In this document: positions 8,586-16,901 of the stretch, one piece after another
Layout: each line of letters begins with the position of its first letter
Numbering within the stretch: the first letter of the stretch is position 1
NCBI GenBank assembly: GCA_001801995.1
Contig: MGZB01000055.1
Coordinates: 187,978-251,977 of the forward strand
Length of the DNA stretch: 64,000 nucleotides
Reading direction: 5' to 3'
Source of the DNA: Gammaproteobacteria bacterium RIFOXYD12_FULL_61_37
GTDB taxonomy: Bacteria; Pseudomonadota; Gammaproteobacteria; Chromatiales; Chromatiaceae
Program-made: the position numbers and the translations under genes
The notes under the pieces: model-generated
Told to the model about the DNA's origin: nothing
Databases searched by the model: none
Seen by the model: only the letters and a program-made list of their open reading frames with translations

Positions 8586-9119
8586 ATGAGCTACGTGGAC
8601 GAAAGAGTGATTGAGCTGGTGCGCGCCGCGCTGGGCCTTGAGCTGGGTGGGGCGCATTTCTACCAGCACATCGCCGGGCTCACCCAGAACCCCGGCGGCA
8701 AGGCCATGTTCACGCGCCTGGCCGAAGAAGAGCGGGCGCATGTGGAAGAGACCCATGGGCTGTTTTCCGCACTCATCGGCGAAGAAGAGTGGAAAAATCT
8801 CTATGCGCAGGAGATGGCGGATGCCCATCCGTCGAAGCTCGTCACCGAGCTGGAAGCCGCCGTTACTCAGCGCGGACACGCGGTGGTCGCCGATGACACC
8901 CAGGCGCTACGCATGGCGATGGAGCTTGAGCGGCGGGCCATTCAACTCTTCAAGTCGATGGCCGAACACATCACGGACCCGTCCGTGAGCGATCTGATCG
9001 GTAAGATTGTCGAGCAGGAGTGCTTCCACTACGACAGCCTCCAGGCCCAGTTGGACAGCATACTGAACGTCGGCATCTGGCTCGATAAACCCGAATTCCG
9101 TATGGACGGCAAGTTCTGA
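8586..9119 (+). CDS. Rubrerythrin-like diiron protein without rubredoxin domain
   Basis: This 177-residue protein has two ferritin-like helical repeats with the expected diiron ligands: Glu19 and Tyr26 in helix 1, E49xxH52 in helix 2 (EEERAHVEETH), Glu113/115 in helix 3, and E145xxH148 in helix 4 (EQECFHYDSL). The C-terminal rubredoxin CxxC pairs of classical rubrerythrin are absent, so it is an erythrin-type protein that would need an external electron donor. It is embedded between the fumarate reductase and HdrCB genes in the same orientation with short spacers. Its likely role is removing peroxide or oxygen near oxygen-sensitive Fe-S and ferredoxin oxidoreductase enzymes; that role is an inference from context. 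Confidence 0.8.
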   Translation: MSYVDERVIELVRAALGLELGGAHFYQHIAGLTQNPGGKAMFTRLAEEERAHVEETHGLFSALIGEEEWKNLYAQEMADAHPSKLVTELEAAVTQRGHAVVADDTQALRMAMELERRAIQLFKSMAEHITDPSVSDLIGKIVEQECFHYDSLQAQLDSILNVGIWLDKPEFRMDGKF

Positions 9120-9127
9120 AGGCGACC

Positions 9128-9550
9128 ATGGCATCCACGACCCTACGCATCACCTCGGCCCGGCTACGCAGTCCCTTCGTTGCCCAGGTCGAAAAAATCA
9201 GCGGTCAGAAGCTGCTGGCCTGCTACCAGTGCGGCAAGTGTTCCGCCGGGTGCCCGATGGCGGCCCATATGGACATATTGCCCAACCAGATCATCCGCAT
9301 GGCCCAACTGGGGATGCATGAGCAGTTGCTCGCCTGCGAGGCCATCTGGACCTGTGTCTCCTGCATGACTTGCAATACGCGCTGCCCGAAGGACATTCGC
9401 ATCGCCGAAGTCATTGAATCGCTACGCGGAGCGGTGTTGCGGACCGGTCAGCGCGACGACCACCTGCGCATTCAGGAGATCGACGCCGATGTGCGCACGA
9501 ACTTGCCGCCGATCGCCATGATCAGCGCCCTACGTAAGCTGGCTTCCTAA
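9128..9550 (+). CDS. hdrC: Heterodisulfide reductase subunit C-like protein
   Basis: This is a small, 140-residue protein with two [4Fe-4S] motifs: Cys32/35/38/42 (CYQCGKCSAGCP) and Cys76/79/82/86 (CVSCMTCNTRCP), with the spacing typical of HdrC. It has no membrane helix. HdrC transfers electrons from HdrA to HdrB. Here HdrC and HdrB are separate genes lying directly after the fumarate reductase genes, whereas in methanogen TfrB an HdrB-like domain is fused to the iron-sulfur subunit. That supports the idea that HdrBC feeds or drains the fumarate reductase module. Confidence 0.85.
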   Translation: MASTTLRITSARLRSPFVAQVEKISGQKLLACYQCGKCSAGCPMAAHMDILPNQIIRMAQLGMHEQLLACEAIWTCVSCMTCNTRCPKDIRIAEVIESLRGAVLRTGQRDDHLRIQEIDADVRTNLPPIAMISALRKLAS

Positions 9551-9564
9551 AAACGGCAAACCTG

Positions 9565-10443
9565 ATGAAACTGATCTATTACCCCGGCTGCACGGTCAAG
9601 AATCACGCTCGGAACTTCGACGTTTCCACTGTTAGCTCGATGGAGAGGCTCGACGTGGAGGTCGAAGAGCTGTCGCGCTGGAACTGCTGCGGCACGGTAC
9701 ATTGCCTGGCCTCCGACAACCTCATCAACCGGGTTGCCCCGGTGACCAACCTGATTCGCGTCAAGGAGGCCCAGGCCAGCGAGTTCATGACGAGCTGCGC
9801 CATGTGCTACAATACCCTGAAGCGCGCCAATATCGATGTCAAAAAGCGCGCCGATGCCCTGGAGACCCTCAACGAGTTCATGTACCTCGAAGAGACCAAG
9901 TACGCCGGTGACGTTGAGGTGCTCCACCTCCTCGAATACCTGCGCGACCGCGTCACCTTCGAAAAACTGGCGGCCAGGGTCAAGAAGCCCCTCGCGGGCC
10001 TCAAGGTGGCCTGCTACTACGGCTGCCTGCTGGTGCGCCCGAAGGAGGTCGCCTTCGACGACGTCGAGAATCCGACGATCATGGAGGATCTGATCCGCGC
10101 GCTCGGCGCCACGCCGGTGCCTTTTCCGCTCAAGACCGATTGTTGCGGCGCCTATCACACGGTCGGCAAGCCCGAGATCATCGCGGAACGTACCGATAAA
10201 ATCATGGGTTCCGCGCACGAAGAACAGGCCGACCTGGTGATCGTGAGCTGCCCGCTGTGCGCCTATAACCTGGACTTCCGGCAGGAGGACGCACGGCGTC
10301 TCAACCCGGACTTCCATCACCTGCCCGTGCTCTATTTCACCCAGTTGATGGCGTTGGCCTTCGGCTGCGATGAATCGGCGCTGCGGTTCGACCTTCATCA
10401 CATCGATCCGAAGCCGGCCCTGGCCGGTCTCGGTCTGGCCTGA
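9565..10443 (+). CDS. hdrB: Heterodisulfide reductase subunit B-like protein
   Basis: The 292-residue product carries two CCG domains, the hallmark of HdrB. The first contains YYPGCT, NCCGTVHC and CAMC; the second contains YYGCLL, DCCGAYH and CPLC. In methanogens the CCG cysteines bind two noncubane [4Fe-4S] clusters that split a disulfide. In this operon the natural partner could be a protein disulfide, or the protein could be a pure electron relay to the fumarate reductase subunits. It begins 14 nt after hdrC and is followed 12 nt later by korD. Confidence 0.85.
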   Translation: MKLIYYPGCTVKNHARNFDVSTVSSMERLDVEVEELSRWNCCGTVHCLASDNLINRVAPVTNLIRVKEAQASEFMTSCAMCYNTLKRANIDVKKRADALETLNEFMYLEETKYAGDVEVLHLLEYLRDRVTFEKLAARVKKPLAGLKVACYYGCLLVRPKEVAFDDVENPTIMEDLIRALGATPVPFPLKTDCCGAYHTVGKPEIIAERTDKIMGSAHEEQADLVIVSCPLCAYNLDFRQEDARRLNPDFHHLPVLYFTQLMALAFGCDESALRFDLHHIDPKPALAGLGLA

Positions 10444-10455
10444 GAGGGAGACGGC

Positions 10456-10719
10456 ATGTTTTTCAACAATCTCAAGCCGCTGCACGGCAATGTCTATGTC
10501 AATGAGACCTGGTGCAAGGGCTGTGGCTTTTGTGTGCAGTTCTGTCCGACCAATGTGCTGGACATCTCGCCCGGATACAACGCCAAGGGCTATCACCCGC
10601 CCTACGCCAAGACCCCGGAGAGATGTCACAACTGTTTGTATTGCCAAATGATCTGTCCTGAATTTGCCATCTTCGTAAAAGGGGATGATGAGTGTGTGAA
10701 AGGGGAAACGAACCAGTGA
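10456..10719 (+). CDS. korD: 2-oxoglutarate:ferredoxin oxidoreductase delta (ferredoxin-like) subunit
   Basis: The 87-residue product has two [4Fe-4S] motifs (CKGCGFCVQFCP and CHNCLYCQMICP) and the phrase NVYVNETWCKGCG typical of the delta subunit of four-subunit 2-oxoacid:ferredoxin oxidoreductases. It carries electrons between external ferredoxin and the catalytic KorAB core. Its stop codon overlaps the GTG start of korA (GTGA), the first of several translationally coupled junctions in korDABC-hdrA. Confidence 0.85.
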   Translation: MFFNNLKPLHGNVYVNETWCKGCGFCVQFCPTNVLDISPGYNAKGYHPPYAKTPERCHNCLYCQMICPEFAIFVKGDDECVKGETNQ

Positions 10720-11915
10720 ACAAGACGAAAAACGGGGGCTATGCCGAGGCCCAAAGAGTTGCCGCAGACCCCAAGGGGGTCGACGCCGGCGCCCACTTTA
10801 TGGATGGTGACCACGCCATCGCGGAGGGTGGACTGGCGGCTGGCTGCCGGTTCTTCGCCGGCTATCCCATCACGCCCTCGACCGAAACGGCCGAGCGTTT
10901 CGCCGAGCGTGCGCCCGAAGTAGGCGCGCTGTTCATTCAGATGGAAGACGAGATCGCCTCCATTGCCGCCCTGATCGGCGCGGCCTGGGGCGGGCAGAAG
11001 GTGATGACCGTCACCTGCGGCCCTGGTTTCTCCCTGATGGTGGAAAATCTTGGACTGGCGGCCATGACCGAGACGCCGATGGTCATCGCCAACGTGCAGC
11101 GCGGCGGCCCCTCGACCGGCATGCCTACGTTGACTGCCCAGCAGGACATGATGCAGGCGAAATGGGGACCCCATGGCGACAATGCCATTATCGCCCTGTG
11201 CCCGGACAGCCCGCAGGAGTGCTTCGACCTCACCGTCGAGGCCTTCAACCTGTCGGAGTTCTACCGAGTACCCGTCATCATCCTGACCGACGAGACCGTC
11301 GGCCACATGCACGAGAAGGTGGTGATTCCGCCCGCCGATCAGATCCCGGTCGTGCCGCGCAACAACTACAAAGGACCCAAGGAAGATTTCCGTCCCTACC
11401 AGTTCGATTGCCAAGGGGGACACCCCATGACGCAGGCGGGCGATGGTTATCGCTTCCACATTACGGGCCTGACGCACAACGAACGGGGTTATCCCGCCGC
11501 CACGGCCGAGCAGAACAAGATCCTGCTCACCCACTTGATCGAAAAGATCAACGGCAATGCCGATCAGATCATCCGGCTGGACGAAGACCAGATCGAGGGC
11601 GCCGAAGTCGTCGTGGTCTCCTACGGCATTACCTCCCGCATCGCCGTCAAGGCCATGCAGGATGCGCGCAAGGAAGGCATCAAGGTCGGTTCGTTGCGCC
11701 TCATCACCATTTGGCCCTTCTGCGAGAAGCGTATCGAAGAGATCTCCAGCCAGGTGAAGGCCATCGTGGTGGCGGAACTCAATTACGGCCAGATGGTGCG
11801 CGAAGTAGAGCGCAGTGCCGCCGGCCGTTGCAAAGTCATCAGCGTCAATAGCTGCGGGGGTGCCGTGCATGACCCGCAAGAAATTCTGGATGCCATCAGA
11901 AGGGCCGCCCAATGA
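10716..11915 (+). CDS. korA: 2-oxoglutarate:ferredoxin oxidoreductase alpha subunit
   Basis: I place the start at GTG 10716, which overlaps the korD stop in a GTGA; an upstream GTG at 10692 would overlap korD further. The 399-residue product has the pyrimidine-binding domain of pyruvate/2-oxoacid:ferredoxin oxidoreductases (GYPITPSTETAE, QMEDEIASIAALIGAAWGG, TCGPGFSLM) and a C-terminal transketolase-like domain (IEGAEVVVVSYG). Together with KorB it carboxylates succinyl-CoA to 2-oxoglutarate using reduced ferredoxin, a key carbon-fixing step of the rTCA cycle. The assignment to 2-oxoglutarate rather than pyruvate rests on the separate alpha/beta/gamma/delta organisation and the neighbouring aclBA and icd genes. 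Confidence 0.85.
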   Translation: MNKTKNGGYAEAQRVAADPKGVDAGAHFMDGDHAIAEGGLAAGCRFFAGYPITPSTETAERFAERAPEVGALFIQMEDEIASIAALIGAAWGGQKVMTVTCGPGFSLMVENLGLAAMTETPMVIANVQRGGPSTGMPTLTAQQDMMQAKWGPHGDNAIIALCPDSPQECFDLTVEAFNLSEFYRVPVIILTDETVGHMHEKVVIPPADQIPVVPRNNYKGPKEDFRPYQFDCQGGHPMTQAGDGYRFHITGLTHNERGYPAATAEQNKILLTHLIEKINGNADQIIRLDEDQIEGAEVVVVSYGITSRIAVKAMQDARKEGIKVGSLRLITIWPFCEKRIEEISSQVKAIVVAELNYGQMVREVERSAAGRCKVISVNSCGGAVHDPQEILDAIRRAAQ

Positions 11916-12877
11916 GCACATTGAACGATATCGCCCAATTCAAGCAAGTGAGTCCCATGTCCGGCATCCTCCGCATGGAGCGGATGCCGCATATCTGGTG
12001 TCCCGGCTGCGGCATCGGCTCCGAAGTGAATTCCTTCGCGGAAGCCATCCGTCGTAGCGGCATCGACCAAGACAAGCTGACAGTGATCTCCGGTATCGGC
12101 TGCACCGGCCGAGTGGCGGGCTATTCCAATTTCGATTCGATTCACACCACGCATGGCCGCGCCATTCCGGTGGCCACGGGTATGCACCTGGCCAATCCGA
12201 AATTGAAGGTCGTGGTGTTCAGCGGTGAAGGCGATCTCTCCGGTATCGGCGGCAACCATCTCATCCATGCGGCCCGCCGTAACATGGATATGGTGGTCAT
12301 CTGCAACAACAATTTCACCTACGGCATGACCGGCGGTCAGGTGACGCCCACCACGCCGGGAGGCGCCATCGCCTCGACCACCCCCTACGGCAACTACGAA
12401 TACCCCTTCAGCCTGCCCTTCCTGGCCGACGCCGCCGGCGCTACCTATGTGGCCCGCTGGACCTCGGTCCATGCCCGCAACGTCACCCAGGCCATCGAAG
12501 AGGCGCTTGCGCGCAAGGGGTTCTCGTTCATTGAGATCATCTCCCCCTGCACGACGCTCTATCTGCGCCGCAACCGCCTTGGCGACGGTGTGGATTGGCT
12601 CCAGTATTTCCAGGAAAACACGGTTATCAAGCATGGTTGCGATACCCGTGAGACAGCCATCGACTATCAGGGCAAGATCGTCATCGGCAAGTTTGTCGAT
12701 AAGCAAAAGCCTACCTATCTCGAATCCGTCGATAAGCGGTACGTTCAGGTGGTTGGCGACGATTACCAGCTCTACGGTAAGACCGTTCCCGAACGTGAGG
12801 CGGAAGAAAAGGCCGAGCAGGAGAGGATTGCTGCCCGCCGGGCGGCCGCGTTGGCTGAGCCGGAAGCTGGCGCATGA
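11912..12877 (+). CDS. korB: 2-oxoglutarate:ferredoxin oxidoreductase beta subunit (TPP-binding)
   Basis: The 321-residue subunit binds thiamine diphosphate. It has WCPGCGIGSE near residue 30, SGIGCTGR near 65, and the TPP/Mg motif GEGDLSGIGGNH followed by CNNNFTYGMTGGQ. The C-terminus is charged and about 40 residues longer than the conserved core. It starts in an ATGA overlap with korA and ends in an ATGA overlap with korC, so the three subunits should be made in equal amounts. With KorA it forms the catalytic site for ferredoxin-driven CO2 fixation into succinyl-CoA. Confidence 0.9.
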   Translation: MSTLNDIAQFKQVSPMSGILRMERMPHIWCPGCGIGSEVNSFAEAIRRSGIDQDKLTVISGIGCTGRVAGYSNFDSIHTTHGRAIPVATGMHLANPKLKVVVFSGEGDLSGIGGNHLIHAARRNMDMVVICNNNFTYGMTGGQVTPTTPGGAIASTTPYGNYEYPFSLPFLADAAGATYVARWTSVHARNVTQAIEEALARKGFSFIEIISPCTTLYLRRNRLGDGVDWLQYFQENTVIKHGCDTRETAIDYQGKIVIGKFVDKQKPTYLESVDKRYVQVVGDDYQLYGKTVPEREAEEKAEQERIAARRAAALAEPEAGA

Positions 12878-13440
12878 GTACGCAACAAGAGATCCGATTT
12901 TCGGGATTCGGCGGCCAGGGCATCATCCGCTGTGCCTTGATTACGGGCAAGGCGCTTTCCCTCTACGCCGACAAGTACGCCGCCATGACTCAGGTCATCG
13001 GCCCGGAGGCGCGCGGTAGTGCCTGTTCGGCGCAGGTCGTCGTTTCCGACACCCGCATCCTCTATCCCTATATCACCCATCCAGGGATTCTCATGGCGCT
13101 GTCACAGGATGCCTATGAGAAATATTACCAAGAGCTGTCGCCGGGTGGCGTTCTGATCGTCGAACAAGACCTGGTGAAACTGCATCCAGAGCACCCCGGT
13201 CTCAGTGTTTGGCAGGTTCCCGCGACCCGTTTCGCCGAGGAGCTGGGCAATCGTCTGTTTACGAACCTCGTGGCGCTGGGCTTCTTCACCGCGGTGACCA
13301 AGATGGTCACCGACGAGGCCATGAAAAAGGCGCTGCCCGGCCTCGTTCCCGACCGTTTCCTGAAGATCAACATCAAGGCGTTCGAGAAAGGCTATGTCTA
13401 TGGCCTCGAAGCCTTGAGCGAGGGTAGGACGGCACCATGA
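12874..13440 (+). CDS. korC: 2-oxoglutarate:ferredoxin oxidoreductase gamma subunit
   Basis: The 188-residue product is the gamma domain of the 2-oxoacid:ferredoxin oxidoreductase family, with the signature FSGFGGQGII near the N-terminus and PEARGSACSAQVVVSD. This subunit helps bind CoA. It overlaps korB and hdrA by ATGA at both ends. With korD, korA and korB it completes a four-subunit enzyme. Confidence 0.85.
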   Translation: MSTQQEIRFSGFGGQGIIRCALITGKALSLYADKYAAMTQVIGPEARGSACSAQVVVSDTRILYPYITHPGILMALSQDAYEKYYQELSPGGVLIVEQDLVKLHPEHPGLSVWQVPATRFAEELGNRLFTNLVALGFFTAVTKMVTDEAMKKALPGLVPDRFLKINIKAFEKGYVYGLEALSEGRTAP

Positions 13441-15392
13441 CTAAGAAGCGCACAGGCGTATTCGTCTGCCACTGCGGCAACAACATCGCCGCCACCGTCG
13501 ATGTGAAGCGGCTGGCCGAGGAGATGACCGACGAAGAGACGGTCGTCTATTCGCAGGATTACGTCTACATGTGCTCGGACCCGGGTCAGAACTCGGTGAT
13601 CCAGGCCATCAAGGACAACCAGCTCGATAGCGTCGTCGTCTCCTGCTGTTCGCCGAACCTGCACGAAAAGACCTTCCGCGACAATGCCGAGCGGGCTGGG
13701 ATCAGCGGTTTCACCTGCGAGATCGCCAATATCCGCGAGCAGTGCGCCTGGGTGCACAAAAACCGCGAGGAGGCGACCGAAAAGGCGATCAAGATCTCGC
13801 GCAGCGCCATCCGGCGGGTCGCCCATAACAAGGCACTGGACCCCATCGCCGTCCCGGTCACCCGGCGGGTGATGGTCATCGGCGGCGGCATCGCCGGTAT
13901 CCAGGCCGCGCTCGACGTCGCCAATGCGGGCCTGGAGGTGATACTGGTCGAAAAGCTGGCCACCATCGGCGGCCACATGCTCCAGCTCTCCGAGACCTTC
14001 CCGACCCTGGACTGTTCGCAGTGCATCCTTTCACCCAAGATGGTGGAAGTGTCCCGCCATCCGAACATCAAGCTGATGACCTACAGCGAGGTGCAGGATG
14101 TCTCCGGTTCCGTGGGCAACTTCCGGGTCAAGGTGCTGCAGAAGCCCACCTACGTCGATCCCGAGGCCTGCAAGCTCTGCGATGACTGTGTCCAGGTCTG
14201 CCCGGTGGTGGTGCCGAACGAACACGATCTTGGCCTGACCGCCCGCCGCGCCATCCATATCCCCTTTGCCCAGGCTATTCCGGCTTCCTATACTCTGGAT
14301 GTCGATGCCTGTCTGGGCCTGAACCCCATCCGCTGCGGCAAGTGCAAGGATGTCTGCGAGGCGGGGGCGATCAACTACGACATGCAGCCCAGGACGGTGT
14401 TCGAGGAGGTGGGCGCCATCATCGTGGCGACCGGCTTCGATCTCTACGGCCAGGAAAACCTGGGCGAATACGGTGCCGGCAAGGTCGAGGACGTGCTCGA
14501 TGGCCTGCAATTCGAGCGGCTCTGCTCTGCCTCCGGGGCGACCAAGGGCCATGTGTTGCGGCCTTCGGACCATAAAGTACCCAAAGAGGTGGTGTTCATC
14601 CAGTGCGTCGGCTCGCGTGATCCCGCCCAGCACTGCGCCTACTGCTCCAAGATCTGCTGCATGTACACCGCCAAGCACGCACGGCTGTACAAGCACCATG
14701 TGCCGGATGGCCGCGCCTACGTCTTCTATATCGACATCCGCTCCGGCGGCAAGGGCTACGAAGAATTCGTGCAGCGCACCATGGAAGATGACGAGACCAT
14801 CTACTTGCGTGGCCGCGTCTCCAAGCTTCACCGGACCAGGGACGGCAAGGTTCGCGTCCTCGGCACCGATACCCTGACCGGTCAGAACGTCGAGATCGAT
14901 GCCGACATGGTGGTGCTGGCGCTGGCCATGCAGCCATCGAAGGGCACGGAACAGGCCGCGAAGGTGCTCAAGATCGGCCGCGACAAGGACGGCTTCCTGG
15001 CCGAGGCCCATCCCAAGCTGAAACCGGTCGAGAGCGTCACGGCCGGTATCTACCTGGCGGGCGCCGCTCAGGGTCCCAAGGACATTCCTGAGACCGTGTC
15101 CCAGGCCAGCGCCGCCGCTTGCAAGGTGCTGGCGTTGCTCTCTCAGGACACGCTCAGCCATGCGCCGACCGTGGCGAAGGTGCGGGAGTCCCACTGCACG
15201 GGCTGCGAGATGTGCGTGGATGCCTGCCCCTATCAAGCCATACGGCTCTTGAACGGCAAGGCCGTAGTCAACGAGGTGTTGTGCGAGGGCTGCGGCACCT
15301 GCGCCGGCACCTGTGTGAGGGCCGCCATCGACGTGAAGAACGTCACGCAGCTCCAGATTCATGCAATGATCAGCGCCATTATGGGAGGGTGA
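13437..15392 (+). CDS. hdrA: Heterodisulfide reductase subunit A-like flavoprotein (bifurcation core)
   Basis: The 651-residue HdrA homologue has an N-terminal cysteine region (VFVCHCGNNI), a Rossmann FAD motif (VIGGGIAGIQAAL, about 144-156), the GGHMLQLSETFPTLDCSQC segment, an inserted ferredoxin region (CKLCDDCVQVCP; CGKCKDVCEAGAI) and a C-terminal 2x[4Fe-4S] ferredoxin (CTGCEMCVDACP, CEGCGTCAGTCV). In the methanogen MvhADG-HdrABC and sulfate-reducer Flx-Hdr complexes, the HdrA FAD is the electron-bifurcating site, sending one electron to ferredoxin and one through HdrBC. It overlaps korC by ATGA and is followed immediately by the MvhD/FlxD-like gene, as expected for such a complex. Confidence 0.9.
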   Translation: MTKKRTGVFVCHCGNNIAATVDVKRLAEEMTDEETVVYSQDYVYMCSDPGQNSVIQAIKDNQLDSVVVSCCSPNLHEKTFRDNAERAGISGFTCEIANIREQCAWVHKNREEATEKAIKISRSAIRRVAHNKALDPIAVPVTRRVMVIGGGIAGIQAALDVANAGLEVILVEKLATIGGHMLQLSETFPTLDCSQCILSPKMVEVSRHPNIKLMTYSEVQDVSGSVGNFRVKVLQKPTYVDPEACKLCDDCVQVCPVVVPNEHDLGLTARRAIHIPFAQAIPASYTLDVDACLGLNPIRCGKCKDVCEAGAINYDMQPRTVFEEVGAIIVATGFDLYGQENLGEYGAGKVEDVLDGLQFERLCSASGATKGHVLRPSDHKVPKEVVFIQCVGSRDPAQHCAYCSKICCMYTAKHARLYKHHVPDGRAYVFYIDIRSGGKGYEEFVQRTMEDDETIYLRGRVSKLHRTRDGKVRVLGTDTLTGQNVEIDADMVVLALAMQPSKGTEQAAKVLKIGRDKDGFLAEAHPKLKPVESVTAGIYLAGAAQGPKDIPETVSQASAAACKVLALLSQDTLSHAPTVAKVRESHCTGCEMCVDACPYQAIRLLNGKAVVNEVLCEGCGTCAGTCVRAAIDVKNVTQLQIHAMISAIMGG

Positions 15393-15397
15393 TTCAG

Positions 15398-15859
15398 GTG
15401 TCGAACCCGTCGCAAACCACAGCAACAGCACCAACCGCGCCACAAGAGCACGAGCCGCGCATCGTGGCCTTCCAGTGCAAATGGTGTACGTCCGCGGGCA
15501 GTGACCTGGCTGGCGTATCCCGCATCCAGTATCCGGCCAACGCCGTTCCGATCCAGGTCATGTGCTCCGGCATGGTGTCGCCCATGTACGTGCTCTCCGC
15601 CTTCAACAAGGGGGCGGATGGCGTGTTGGTCTCCGGCTGCCACCCCGGCGACTGCCACTACATGAAAGGTAACTTCTTCGCCCGCCGCAAGCTCTATCTG
15701 GTGCAGAAGCTGCTCCAGTTCATCGGTCTGGAGTCTGACCGGTTCCGCATGTCCTGGATCTCGGCCGCCGAGGGGACGAAGTACGCGCAGGTTATCAGCG
15801 ACTTCGTCCGCGACATGAAGGCGCTCGGCCCCCAGCGCAAACTCAAGGCGAAGCGCTGA
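15398..15859 (+). CDS. MvhD/FlxD-like [2Fe-2S] linker subunit
   Basis: I choose GTG 15398, with GGGAGGG 8 nt upstream; an in-frame GTG at 15389 overlapping the hdrA stop is the alternative. The 153-residue product is an MvhD-type protein: FQCKWCTSAGSDLAG, VMCSGMVSP and SGCHPGDCHYMKGN carry the cysteines of the [2Fe-2S] cluster that passes electrons to HdrA. In methanogens MvhD links a hydrogenase to HdrA; in Desulfovibrio FlxD links an NADH module. No hydrogenase genes are present here and FlxC/B/A-like genes follow, so the second arrangement applies. Confidence 0.85.
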   Translation: MSNPSQTTATAPTAPQEHEPRIVAFQCKWCTSAGSDLAGVSRIQYPANAVPIQVMCSGMVSPMYVLSAFNKGADGVLVSGCHPGDCHYMKGNFFARRKLYLVQKLLQFIGLESDRFRMSWISAAEGTKYAQVISDFVRDMKALGPQRKLKAKR

Positions 15860-16893
15860 TGGTCAAGGTCGAAGACATTCAGCAATGCGCGGCCGGCCTC
15901 CTGGAGAAGGGGCAGGTCAAGTCCGTGCTCGGTTTTCGGCGTGGCACAGCAGGCGCCATGGCCGAGCCTTGTACCATCACAGAAGCGGCTGAGGCCGGGA
16001 CCCTGGTCTGGGACCCTACCTGCCTGAATAACCTGGCGCTCTATCTGGTCAAGGACCGGAAGCAGCAGGCGGCCTCCAAGACCCCTGACATCCGCCCCAT
16101 CGGCATCGTCGCCAAGGGATGCGACAGCCGTGCCGTTGCCGTGCTGTTGCAAGAGAACTACTTCAAGCGCGAAGAGGTCTTTGTCATCGGCGTCTCCTGC
16201 GAGGGCACTGGCGTCATCGACCCGAAAAAGGTTGCTACCCTACTGAAGGGCCGCTCCCCGAGCCGGGTGGAATTCGACGGCGCCGACGGTTTCAAGCTGA
16301 CCCTGCGCGGCGGCGAGATGCAGGTCCCCGCCCGCGAGATCCTGGCCGACCGTTGCCTCGAATGCCGTGCGGCCTCCCCGGCGCTCAACGATGTCGTCTT
16401 TGGCGAGCCGTCGGGAGAGCGGGGTTACGCTACCCCGTTCCACGCCGCCAAGGAGGCCCTGGGGGCGTCCGAAACGGAACGCTGGGCGGCATGGGAACAC
16501 CATTTCGACCGCTGCCTGCGCTGCTTCGCCTGCCGCTCGGTCTGTCCCATGTGCTACTGCCCCGAGTGCGTGGTGGACAGCACCAGCTTCGTCATCGAGC
16601 CGCAGACCAGTGCCGAGGAGAAGGCGAACCGCATCAAATGGTGCGAACGGTCTCCGAACACCTCCGAGAGCGCGGTCTACCATCTGACGCGCGCCATCCA
16701 CCTGGCAGGCCGTTGCGTCGATTGCGGCGAGTGCGAGCGCGTCTGTCCGGTGAATATCCCGTTGCGCTTGCTCAACACCATGCTTGAGATGGAGGCCTTC
16801 GAGATGTTCCACTATCAGGCCGGACACGACCTCAGTCAGGCCTCGCTGCTTTCGTCCTTCCGGGACGAAGACCCCAACAGTTTCATCAGGTAA
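15859..16893 (+). CDS. FlxC-like iron-sulfur subunit with F420-hydrogenase beta-type N-terminus
   Basis: This 344-residue protein starts in a TGATG overlap with the flxD-like gene. The N-terminal half resembles the beta-subunit fold of F420-reducing enzymes (GIVAKGCDSRAVAVLLQEN, VIGVSCEGTGVIDP). It has a cysteine pair in RCLECRAASP and two [4Fe-4S]-type motifs (CLRCFACRSVCPMCYCPEC, then CVDCGECERVCP near the C-terminus). It is a soluble electron carrier between the NAD(H)-binding subunit at 17927 and HdrA. The exact FlxB/FlxC naming is from memory and could be swapped with the next gene. Confidence 0.75.
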   Translation: MVKVEDIQQCAAGLLEKGQVKSVLGFRRGTAGAMAEPCTITEAAEAGTLVWDPTCLNNLALYLVKDRKQQAASKTPDIRPIGIVAKGCDSRAVAVLLQENYFKREEVFVIGVSCEGTGVIDPKKVATLLKGRSPSRVEFDGADGFKLTLRGGEMQVPAREILADRCLECRAASPALNDVVFGEPSGERGYATPFHAAKEALGASETERWAAWEHHFDRCLRCFACRSVCPMCYCPECVVDSTSFVIEPQTSAEEKANRIKWCERSPNTSESAVYHLTRAIHLAGRCVDCGECERVCPVNIPLRLLNTMLEMEAFEMFHYQAGHDLSQASLLSSFRDEDPNSFIR

Positions 16894-16901
16894 TAACTCC
16901 C

